Positions 42,133 to 54,100 of a DNA stretch of 64,000 nucleotides are shown here, one piece after another (positions within the stretch are counted from its first letter, which is position 1; the number at the start of each line of letters is the position of its first letter). A program made the translations under genes and the position numbers. The stretch covers positions 1,618,532 through 1,682,531 of the forward strand of contig JAVJNT010000002.1 of assembly GCA_040217175.1 (NCBI GenBank), given 5' to 3'. The notes under the pieces were generated by a model, which was not told the origin of the DNA, ran no database searches, and saw nothing but the letters and a program-made list of their open reading frames with translations. Origin of the DNA: Phycisphaerales bacterium. Its GTDB lineage: Bacteria > Planctomycetota > Phycisphaerae > Phycisphaerales > UBA1924.

Positions 42133-45100
42133 GTCTGGACCAAGGACGACGTGCAACCGACAACGCCCCCGCCGGGCGCACCACCTCGAAGGCGAAGGGA
42201 GACGCTCGCATGAGCAGCGTCGTGAAGGGGCACGTGGCCGCGGCCCTCGTGCTGTCGTGTGGCATGGCGATGAGCGTCGACGCAGCGCAAGACGGAACGG
42301 CCGGCGCCACGCTGGCCGAGGCGCCCCGGACCGATCCGCCGCCCACGCTCGAGCAGCGCTCGGCCACGCCGATCAGCTTCAGCTTCGAGAATGCGCCGTA
42401 CTCGGAGGTGCTGGGCTTCTTCTCGCGCGAGGCGGGCGTGCCCATCATCTACCAGGCGGCCGTGCCCGAGCAGGGCATGACGTTCATCAGCGGCCAGTCG
42501 TACTCGTTCGAGACGGCGCTGGACATCCTGAACCGCTTCCTTTTGCCGCACAAGGTCCGCTTGAGCGAGCAGGACGAGTACCTGTACTTCCGGTCGATCG
42601 AGGACGCGGCGCGCCAGCCCGGAGAGATCTACCAGGGCGAGTTGCCGGGCCAGGTCCTCAACGGCCGGATCGTCACGCTGGCAATCCCGCTCACGAACGT
42701 CGATGCGGCGACCGTGGCCGAGCAGCTCAAGGGCATGATTGCGGCGTATGGCTCGCTCGTGCCCGTGGCGTCTCAGAACCTCCTGGTGGTGACCGAGACG
42801 GGCGAGCAGATCCGTCGCATCCGCGAGGTGGTTCGCCTGGTTGACAGCCAGCCACCGAGCGACTCGGACTATCGCATCTACCCGCTGCGCAACGCACAGG
42901 TCGGCGACGTCATCAGCACGCTGCGATCGCTGGTGCCAGAGTACGAGAAGACGATCGTCAAGCAGGGCAATCGCAGCGACGTCATCGACGACGTGACCAA
43001 GCCGCCGGTACGCTTCGAAGCCAACGATCGGTCGAATTCGATCATCGCGATCGGCCCGACGCGCCGTCTCGAGACCGCGGCCCAGCTCATCGACATGCTC
43101 GACCAGGGCGAGGGCGCGGGCGTCGACGGCCGACGGATGGCCAGCTTCGTGCTCGAGAGCGTGACGCCCCAAGAGGCGGCCCGGCAGCTCGATCGGCTGT
43201 TCTCCAGCGTGCCCAACGACCGCAAGCCCACGGTCATCCCCATGGAGACCCAGGGCAAGATTACCGTTGTCGGCAGCGCATCGCTGGTGATGCAGGCCGA
43301 GGCACTGCTGGGCGAGCTCGACCCCGGGCTCGACGATCGCGAGGACTCGGCCCAGCGCACGACGGTGGTGACGCTCGAAAGGGTCGACGCGGCTTCGGTC
43401 GAGCGGATGGCCGGCCGGCTGCTGTCGCCCCGGCAGCGCCAGGTGCTGCGGTTTGCGCCGCTCTCCGGCGGTCGCTCGCTCATGGTCACCGGGCCGGCGC
43501 TCGACGTCGAGGCGTTCGAGGAGCTCGCGCGCACGCTCGACAGCGGCGAGGCGATCGCTCGCGACGTGCGCACGCTGACGGTCGGTCGCGGCGACACGCA
43601 AGCCGTCGTCGATCGCGCCGAAGAGCTCTACCGCCTGAGCGGCATGGATGAGCGCGAGCCGCTGACGATCGACGTCGACGCGTCCAGGCGCACCGTCACG
43701 GTCGTGGGCCAGCGCGAGGGGCTCGACCGCTTCGTCGAGTTCATGCGCCAGAGCGAGTCGAGCGTGGTCGTCGAGCGCGAGTCACGGACGTTTACGATGG
43801 CCTCGGCCCGGCCCAGCGAGGTTGCCCAGCGCGCGTCGCGCGTCGCCGACGCGATGCTCCGGCCGGCCGACGGCTCGGCCTACGACGCGCCGAAGTTTGA
43901 GGCGATCGACGAGGTCAACCAGCTCATCGTGCGGGCGGGCGAGGGCCAGTTCTCGGTCATCGAGGCGGTCATCGCCCAGCTCGACAGGCCGGCGGGCGGT
44001 TCGCGCTTCGTGACCGTGCCCGTGCGCAACGCGACGCCGCAGCAGCTCCTCGATCGCGTGCGGCCCGTGTACGACGCCGAGACGGCCCGCAGGGATGATC
44101 CGTCGCTGGGCGACATCGAGTTGACGCCCGACGCGGCGGCCGGCGCGATCATCGCGCGCGGCTCGGCGTCGGCGGTCGCGCTCTTCCAGGACGTGCTGCG
44201 CCAGGTGCAGCAGCTCGTACCCCCGGCACGCACGACGCGGATGCTCGACCTGGAATTCGCCGGCGCCGACCAGGTCCTGCCCGTGCTGCAGTCGCTGATC
44301 GAGCAGCGTGAGCCGGTCGATCCGTCGCGCGAGGCGCCGTCGCCCGAGATCTCCGTGCTCGAGCGCACGAACACGTTGGTCGTGAAGGCCGAGCCCGCCC
44401 AGCACGCGATGGTGGCCGAGCTCGTCGCCCGGCTCGACACGCCCGAGCCGATGGACCTGCCGCCGCTCAAGCTGCTGCAGCTCCGCACGGCCAACGCCGG
44501 CAACATCGCTCGGATGCTCAACGACCAGTACCGCCAGCGTCCGCAGGCCGACCGCATCGCGCGGCCCGTCGACGTGCGGGCCGACGAGGCAACCAACACG
44601 CTGATCGTGTCGGCACACGAGGAATTGCTGGCCGACATCAAGTCGTTCGTCGACGAGATCAACGAAGAGAGCCAGCAGGGGCCCGAGCGAGCGCCGCTGC
44701 TCTTCCGGCTGTCGGTCGCCAAGGCGACGGACGTTGCCGACGCGATGAACCGGTTGTATCCCGAGCCGGCCATCCCGCGTGATCGCCGCGGCCAGCCCAT
44801 GCCGTGGCTGCAGCAGCCGCGCGAGGTCGTGGTGTCGGCCGACGAATCGAGCAACTCGCTGATCATCGACGCGCCCGTCGAGATGCACGAGTCGCTGCGA
44901 GAGCTGGCGTCCCAGCTCGACCAGGTCGAGGTTCCGCCGAGCGCTCAGTTGCGGACGTATCGCGTGGTGAATGCCGACGTGGCGACCATCAAGCGCGTGC
45001 TGGAAGGCATGGACCGCCAGGGCAACCTGAGCGCGCCGGCCCAGCCCGGGCGGCAGAGCGTGCGTGTCACGATCGAGGCCGAGCCGCGCAGCGGAACGCT

Positions 45101-48100
45101 GATCGTGGCCGGCGACGACACGACGTTCCAGCGCGTCGAGGCGATGCTGGAGGATCTGTCCGCCGTGCCGGTCGAGCGCGAGACGGCCATCGTGCCCATC
45201 GCCAACGCCGACGCGAAGGACATCGGCGACCGGGCGCTATCGATCTACCAGGCCCAGGTGGCCGGCGTGCCCGGCGCGGGCGAGGTCGAGCTGTCCATCA
45301 ACGAGACCACCAACGCGCTCGAGATCGTGGCCGATGCGCAGGCGATGGAGCGCTTCCTGGGCGTCATCGATCTGCTGCAAGACCAGGCCGGCCCGCCGCG
45401 CGAAGCCCGGCTCATCCAGCTCCAGCAGGCACGCGCCGCCGACGTCATCGAGTTCTTGCGGGACCTCGTCGGGTCGAGCAGCTCGCTGCGCCAGCAGGGC
45501 GGGCCCGAGCCCGTGTTCGAGGCCATCGAGAGCACGAACGCCATCCTGGCCGCGGCGGTGCCGGCGCAGTTTGGGATCATCGAACAACTGGTCGCTGATC
45601 TCGATCGACAGCAGTCGGCCGGACGCCAGCCGCTGCGCATCCTGCGGCTCCGGACGACCGAGGCGAGCAACATCGCGCGGATGCTGCAGGACAGCTACCA
45701 GCGCCGCACGCCCGAGGAGCGGTCGCGCCAGCCGGTGGACATCCGGGCCGACGCGGCAACGAACACGCTGCTCGTGTCGGCGCATCCGGAGATGATGCCC
45801 GAGATCGAAGCGGTCGTCTCGCAGCTCAACGACGCGCGAACGGTCGACGACGAGGACCGCGAGATCCGCATCTTCCCGCTGCAGCACGCACGGGCCGAGG
45901 AGCTCGCGCAGACCATCGACGAGATGTATCCCGAGCCTCCGATGCCGCGGGACTCGCGCGGCCGGCCGCGGCCCGACCTGCAGCAGCCCAAGGAGGTCGT
46001 CGTCCGGGCCAATCGCTCGACGAACGCGCTGATTGTCGATGCGCCCTCGCGGCGGCTGGCGGGCTTCGAGCAGATCGTGAATTCGCTGGATAAGTCCGAA
46101 CTGGCGGGCGACGTGGTCGTGCGCACGTATCGCCCGCAACGGGCCGAGCCGCAGGCACTCGCGAGCGCGATCCGCGAGCTCGCGGGTAGCGGCGCCCTCG
46201 GCGGCAGTCCGCGTACGCCGCTGACGGTGTCGGTCGAGCCCAACACGCGCACGATCATCGTGAGCGGCCCGGGTGAGGCGTTCGTGCAGGTCGAGGCGCT
46301 GCTCGAGGACCTCGACGGCTCGCCCGCGCGCCCCGAGTCGACCGTGAAGCTCTACAAGCTGCAGCACGCGCGGGCCGACCGCCTCGAGCCCCTGCTACGC
46401 GACCTGCTGACGACGCGCCTCCGCGAGCAGCAGCAGGTGTCGGGCGGGCTGGGCGTCGCCGACGTGGCGTCGCTGCTGACCGTCAGCGCCGAGCCCGCGA
46501 CGAACACGCTGATTATCTCGGCACCGCCGATCGCCCAGGAGCTCGCGCAGAGCCTCGTCGACGCGCTGGACACCGACGAGGTCGGCGCCGCGGCGCCGGT
46601 CGTTCGGGTGGTGCCGCTGAGCTACGGCCGGTCGGACCAGATCGCCCCGCAGCTCGAGCGCGCGATCGAAGCGCTGGTATTGCCCAGCGGCGGCGAGGTT
46701 CGCGTGAGCTCGGTGGGTGGCGCCAACGCGCTGCTGCTCACGGGCTCGCAGAACGACCTCGAGCTCGTCGGCACGCTCGTCGACGATCTCGACACGCCGC
46801 CGTTCGATCCCGAGGCGGTGGGGGTGCAGACGTTCGAACTGCAGCACGCCGATGCCGAGCGCGTGGGCCCGGTCATCGAGCGCCTGCTGGAGCAGCAGCG
46901 CGAGAGCAACCCGTTCATCCTGCGCGAGCTGATGCGACGGGATCCCTCGGTCGCGCAGGTCACGCCCGTGCGCGTCGAGGTGGACAGCGCCACGAACGCG
47001 CTGCTCGTCAGTGGGCCGTCGAAGATGGTCGAACTCGCGAGCGAGCTGATCGAACGACTGGATCGACCGACCGTTGAGAGCGGCCGCACGCTGCTCACCT
47101 ACACGCCTGCTCGTGCCCAGCCGCAGGCGCTGGTCGATGCCGTCTCGCCCGTGGCCGAGCAAACGATCGAGCGTGACCGCCAGGGCCTGGAGATCTCGGC
47201 CGACCCCAACACGGGCACCGTGCTCGTCGTCGGCGGCGAGGCCGCGGCCGTGCAGGCCGTCGAGCTCTTGCAGCGCTTCGATGATCGGGCCCCTGCGACG
47301 CCGATCGCGGACGTCACGGTCGTGACGCTCGCCAACGCGTCGGCGGCGAACGTCGCGCAGACGGTCGAGTCGCTCCTGAACGATCGCGGCCGCTGGCCGG
47401 CGGAGCTGGTCCGCGCCGAGCGAGCCGGGCTAGCCGTGCCGCGCCCGACGCTGCGGGCCGACGAGCAGGCCAACCGCATCGTGATGAGCGTGCCCAGCGC
47501 GATGATGCCCATGGCCGGCAAGCTCATCGAGGCCATGGACGCGGCTCCCAGCGGCCAGGGCGAGCGCGGCGTGCGCCTCGTTCGTTTGTCGCAGGGAGAC
47601 GCCGACTCGGTCGCGAATGCCGTGCAAGACGCCTTGCGCGCCGGCGTGCGTCCGGGCCAGCCGCAGCCGACGGTGCGCGCCGAGACGCGTAGCAACAGCA
47701 TCGTCATTGCGGCCTCGCAGTCGCAGATCGAGGAAGCGGTCCAGCTCATCAGCGAGATGGACGTGCAGGTCGAGCCCGAGGCCGTGGGGGTGCTGACGCT
47801 GCGCCTCACGCACACGCGGGCCGAGACGGTCGCGCCCATCCTCGAGACCATCCTGCAGCAAGAGTCGATCGTCGATCTCCTGCCTTGGTGGGCCATCGGC
47901 GGGTTCGCCGCCCAGAACCCAGACCAGGCCGTCAAGCCCACGATCCGCGTGATTCCGGAGCCGGGGAGCAACACGGTCGTCGTCGCCGCGCCCCGGCCGC
48001 TGCTGGAGCTCGCCGAGCAGGTCGTCGCCGAGCTCGACTCCGCAGACTCGGCGGGCGACGCCGATCGCCGGATCGTCCGGCTCATCCCGCTGCGCAACGC

Positions 48101-51100
48101 CGATGCGACCGAGATGTCGCAGAACCTCGCCGGCGTCTTGAGCGACGAGGGCGGCGTCGAGCCCCCGACCATCCGCGTCGACCAGGGCAGCAACACGCTG
48201 ATCGTGCGCGCGACCCAGTCGCAGATGGCCGAGATCGAGAGCCTGGCCCAGCAGATCGACTCGGCCACGCTCAGCACGAGCCGGCAGATGCGTCTGATCC
48301 CGATCGATCGCTCGCGCGGCGACGCGGCCGTCGTGGCCCAGACGCTGCGACAACTCCTCGAGCAACAGGGCGGCGTGCGCGTGCAGGTCATCGGCGTCGA
48401 CGAGCTCATGAAGGACGCGGGCGAGCCCATCGGTCCGGGCAGTGCGCTCCCGCCGCGCCGCGATCCGCTCCGCGAGGCCGTGATGGCGGCCGTGCTCGCG
48501 GGCGTGCAGCAGGACCAAGCCGCTGATGAGGAGTCGACCGAATCGCAAGCCGATGACCAGCCGACGATCACCATCGCCGTCGATCCCGCGACCAACACGC
48601 TGGTCGTCGTTGGCTCGCCCCGCGTGACGGATCGGCTGGCGTCGCTGGCCGAGCAGATCCAGCAGCAGCTCCCGCAGGAAGCGACGCGGACGCGCGTGAT
48701 CCGGCTTCCCAGTTCGGCCAACGCCAACGCGATCGCGCAGATCGTCCGCCAGACGGTGCAGCGCGTCGGCCGCGCCAGCACGGAGAATCCGTCGGGTTTT
48801 ACCGGGCGCCCTGACGTCGTCCCAGACCCGATAGGCTCGTCGCTCATCGTGTGGGCCAACGACACCGACTTCGAGGTGCTCGGCGAGCTCATCGGCGCGG
48901 TCTCGCGGCTCGAGGCGAGCGAGTCGCTGACGCTCAAGGTCTACCCGCTGGTCAACATCGATGCCGACGACGCGGCCGACTCGGTCAACGACCTCGTGAG
49001 CGCACAGCCCACGGGCCAGCAGGCGCGCCGGTTTCGCTGGCAGCAGACGCCATCGCGGGCGAGCGAACTGACGCTGCTCGGCCCCGACGGTCAGCGCGTC
49101 CAGGCGTCGATCGATCCCGATACGGTCCGCGTGCTGGCCGACCCGAGCGGCACGCGGCTGGTCGTGACGGCGCCTAGCGACGTCCTGCCGCTCATCGACT
49201 CGTTCGTGAGCCTGATCGATCAGAGCCCGCTGGCCGATCGCTTGTCGATCCGCCGCTACGAGCTCGACAACGCCGAGGCCGCGCAGCTCTCGCAAGCCTT
49301 TCGAGACCTCTTTCGCGCCCAGCGGCGTGGCCCGGGTGGCAACTCGATGCCCGAGCCGAGCTTCGTGGCCGACGATCGCACCAATGCGCTCCTGATCACC
49401 GCGTCGAGCGATCAGCACCAGGAGATCGAGCGACTGCTGGTCGACGCTGATGCGCCATCGCGCGACGAAGGCCTGGAGTTGGCGATCCTGCCGCTGCAGA
49501 ACGCCGCACCACGCACGGTCGCGCAGGTCATCAACCAGGTGCTCATCGGCAACGACCCGGGCCGGCGGGACAAGCTCAACGTCTCGTCCGACGACGACGC
49601 GGGCATGCTCGTCGTTCGGGCCGAGCCCGAATTGCTGGCCGAGGTCCGACTGCTGGCCGAAGACCTCGACTCGGCGAGCGTTGAAGGCGCCCCGATCCGC
49701 ACGATCAAGCTCGAGACCGCCGACGCCCCGACCGTCGCCCAGGCGATCCAGAGCTTCATGAGCGACCGGGCGCAGTCGGCCGGCCGCGGTCGCCGAGGGC
49801 AGACGCGGGTGAACGTCGTCGGCGAGCGCCGCAGCGGCACGCTCATCGTGGCGGCGTCGGACGAGGACTTCGCGCAGGTCCAGGAGCTGGCCGACGCGCT
49901 GGACATGCCGGCGGCCGCTCGGGACCTCCGGGTCGAGATCGTGCGGATCAAGAATGGCAGCGCCGACGACCTGAACGATGCCGTCGAGGACCTGAGCATC
50001 CAGCTGTACGACGAGCGCGTCTGGGGCGGATGGAACCGCTCGCCCGCAGACGCGCCCGAGGACAAGCTGTATACCACGGTGCACGAGCCGAGCAACAGCA
50101 TCATCGTCGTTGGCCAGGGCAACACGATGGACCTGGTCCTCGGGCTCATCAGCGACCTCGACGCCGAGGGCAGCGACGTGACGCGCAAGATCGTGCGGAC
50201 CGTGCCGATCAAGGACGGCGATCCGGACGCGATCGCGCAGGTCATCCGGCAGGCGTTCCAGGAGAACGACCGCGGCCGCTGGTGGTTCAGCTTCGGCCAG
50301 GAGGGCGTAACGGTCTCGGTCGATCGTGTCCGCGGGCTGCTGATCATGGTCGGCGAGAAGGCCAAGGTCGATCAGGCCGTCGAGTTCGCCGAGACGCTGG
50401 CGGCTACGCCCGGCATCGAGGACCGGCCGATCGAGGTCATCGAGCTGCGCCACGCGAGCGCCGATCGCGTGCAGCGGACGTTGCAGCAGTTCTTCGCCCA
50501 GCGAGCCCGTGCCCGCGGCCAGCGGCAGAGCGACGTGACCGTCATCGGCTCGACCGACGGCAACGTGCTCATCACGACGGCGGGTGAGGAGGACATGTCG
50601 CTGCTGCAGGACATGGTCGCCCAGATCGACCAGCCAGACCTGCCCGAGGGACGCAGCATCGAGGTGTTCTCGCTGCGTTCGATGGATCCGCGCGAGGCCA
50701 GCGAGGCCATCCGCAGCATGATCCCCAGCAGCGGCCGCGAGGACGCGATCCGCGTGACGGCCCAGCCCAGCCGCAACGCGATCATCGTGTCGGCCCAGGA
50801 CGAGCAGTTCCCGCTGATCGAGGCCTTGCTCGAGAAGCTCGACACCGACGCCGCGCTGCCGTTCGTGAGCGTGCAGCTCACCGAGGCCCGCGCGACGCAG
50901 GTCGCCCAGGACCTCCGCAGCGCCCTGCCCGACGGCATGAACGTCGAGCTGACCGCCGTCGATCGCACGAACACGGTCATCATCTCGGGCGGCAACGAGG
51001 AGTCGGTCGCCTGGGTGCGCGAGCAGATTGCCCAGTTCGACGTCGCCAGCGCCCCGCCGGCCACCGAGTTCCGCCGCGTGCAGCTCGAACACGCCCGTGC

Positions 51101-54100
51101 GGTCGACGTCTGGCTCACGCTCCGCGAGGCCGTGCGCGCCCAGCCGCGCCAGCAGGGCGAGTCGGTGCCCGGGGTCGACTACGTCGACAGCCAGAACGTC
51201 GTGACGCTCACCGCCGAGCCCGACGAGATGCGGCAGCTCCTGCAGATCATCGAGGAGCTCGACGTCGAGACCGGCGGCGAGCGGCAGACGCAGTTCATCA
51301 AGCTGCGATTCGCCGAAGCGAACCTCGTGGCAGAGGCGCTCAAGCTCTTTTATGGCCCGCGCGCGATCGAGGCCAAGAACCAAGCGGCCCGCGACGTGAG
51401 CATCCTGAGCGACGCGGTCACCAACACGCTCATCATCGCCGCGGGCGAAGAGCAGTGGGAGGGCATCGGCAACCTGCTCGACCAGTTCGACACCGAGGCA
51501 TATTCGACCGGCCGCCAGCTCCGGGTGATTCCACTGAACAACGCCGACGCCCGTAGCGTGGCCGACGCGCTCAACGAGGGCTTCCGGGCCCCGCTCGAGC
51601 AGCAGATCCAGCGAGAGCAGGCGCGACGCCAGGGCAACCAGCAGGGCGACCGCCGCCAGACTTCGCCCGACCTGCCCACCGTGCTGATCGATCCGGGCGA
51701 GACGCCCGTGGTGTCGGCCGAGGTCGAGACCAATTCGCTCATCGTGTTCGCCAACGTGCAGGACCTGGAGCGCATCGAGACCATCGCCAAGTCGCTCGAC
51801 GGCGAGGGCGCCAGCCGGCTGCCCGACGCGCGGGTCATCGCGCTCCAGTCGGGCCGGGCCTCGCGCATCGCCCAGGCCGTGCAGCGTATCTTCATCGATC
51901 CGCTCGGCCGCCGCGGCCCACGCACGCCGGTGGTCTACGGCGACGACGCGAGCAACATGGTGGTGTTCCGTGGCTCCGAAGCCGAGTTCACCCAGGTCCG
52001 AGCGCTCGTGCAGACGCTCGAAGCCGAGGGCTCGTCGGCCGACGTCCGGGTGCGGACGCTCGTGGTTAAGGGCATTCCGGCGGTCCGCATGCGCGAGACG
52101 CTGCTCAACGCCTTCCGCGTTCGGGCGCAGCAGCTCAACGAGGGTCTGGGCATCGAGGTCGACCGCGACAGCAATGCCCTGGTCATCGCCGCCAGCGAGC
52201 GCTTGTTCGAGGAGATGAAGGAGGTCGTCGACACGCTCCAGGCCGAGTTGCTCGGCGATGAAGGAGTCCTCGAGGGCCTCGACCCGGCCGGCCCGATGGG
52301 CCTGGGCCAGTCCATCCGCATCATCGAGCTCGCCTCGCAGACGCCCGCGCAGGTGGTGCAGCTCGCCGACCAGCTCGGGCTCACCAGGCCGACCCAAGCC
52401 GACCGCCCGGGCCTGGTCAGCGAGCCGGTCAGCATCGTGCCCCTGCCGACGCGCAGCGCGGTGGCGGTCGTCGCTGGTTCCGCCGATGCGGACCGCGTCG
52501 AGCAGCTCGTCCGCGCGATCGATCAGGGTGACGTCGTTGATCCACAGTCGGTCGCGATGATCCGCCTGAAGACAGCCTCGGCGGACCAGGTCGCGCGCGT
52601 CGTCCGCGAGATGCTGGCGCCACAAGCCGAGCAGAACCAGTCGGCGACGGCGCGGGCCCTCGCCGAACAGGTGCGCCGGCGTCGCCTCGGCACGGGCGAG
52701 GGTGGCCCCGAATTCGACCTGGAAGTCCCCGTCCAACTCGGCGTTGACGCGGGATCGAACTCGTTGTTGATCGCCTCGTCGCCGGCGAACGTTGCGGCGA
52801 TCGAGCAACTCGTCGCCACGCTCGACACGCTGCCGGTGGGCGAGGCCGTGGTTGCCCGCATCTTCGCGCTGAGCAACGCCGATGCCGGCCGCATCCGCAC
52901 GATCATCGACGGCCTGTTCCGCGAGGGCGAGGCCATCCGCCGCGTGCCCGGTACGCAGCGCCAGGGCGTGCCCACGACGGCGACGGGCCAGGCGCTGGCC
53001 GGCGACGTCGCCATCGAAGTCGACGCACGCACGAACTCGCTCATCGTCGTCGGACGCGAGGACGGCGTTGCCTTCGTTGAAGTCTTGCTGGCGGACCTCG
53101 ATAGCGAGGAGTCCGTCGGCTGGATCGAGCCGACGCTCATCACCCTCGAGCACGCGGACGCGACCGACGTGGCCGACCTCATCCGCGAGACGCTCGTCGA
53201 CGGCGTGTCCGATGCGCCCCAGGCCGCGGGCCTGCGCGAGCAGGTCGGGCGCCTCCGGCTCGTCCAGCACGGGAAGGACCCGCTCGAAGCGGGAGCCCGG
53301 CTCGACAGCGACCTCTTCGGCACGCTTAGCGGCTTGACCATCCTACCCGAGCCAACGGGCAACCGGCTGATCGTGGTTGCAAGCCCGGCCAACCTGCGCA
53401 TCGTGCAGGAGCTCGTCAAGATGCTCGACGTCGAGTCGGCGGCGGCCAGCAACCAGGTCCGCTTCTTCGCGCTCGAGCGCGCGTCGGCCGATCGCGTGGC
53501 CGACCTGGTCGAGGAGATCTTCGACGATCGTCGCCGCGTCGGCATCGATCGCGAAGAGGACGCCGTCCTCGTCCAGCCCGACCTTCGCACCAACACGCTC
53601 GTCGTGTCGACCAGCCCGCGCAGCTTCGCCGTGCTGGAAGACCTGGTGCAACGTCTCGACCGCGACGAGGGCCGCGTAACGGTCGGCCTGCACACCATCG
53701 ACGTCGTCGGCGCGGATGCCGAGCAGCTCGCCCCGCGGATCGAGCGCCTGATGCGTGACCGCATCGAAGCAGCGACGCGCGGCGGACGCTCCGAGTCGGC
53801 CCAGGACGTCTTCTCCATCGAGCCCAGCCGATCGACCAACCAGCTGCTCGTCGTCTCGAGCGAGGAGAACCTGGAGGTCGTGCGCGGCCTGGTCGAGAGC
53901 CTCTCGAAGGAAGAGCAGCGGCTCAGCGACGCGGCCGAGATCGCGCTCATCGGTCTCGAGCGCGGTACGGCCTCGAGCATCGTCGAGTCGATCCGCACGC
54001 TCTACGTCGACCCCGAGAACGACAAGCGCGGCGACAACGCCGTGAGCGTCGTGGCCGAGGATCGCACGAACTCGATCGTCGTCAGCGGCACGGCCAACGA

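Noticed and set aside
47430..53270. 1,946-codon open frame on the minus strand inside the giant secretin gene
   Set aside because: It is the antisense shadow of the secretin frame produced by GC-rich codon use; it is Leu/Ala/Arg/His-rich with no recognisable domain or ribosome site.
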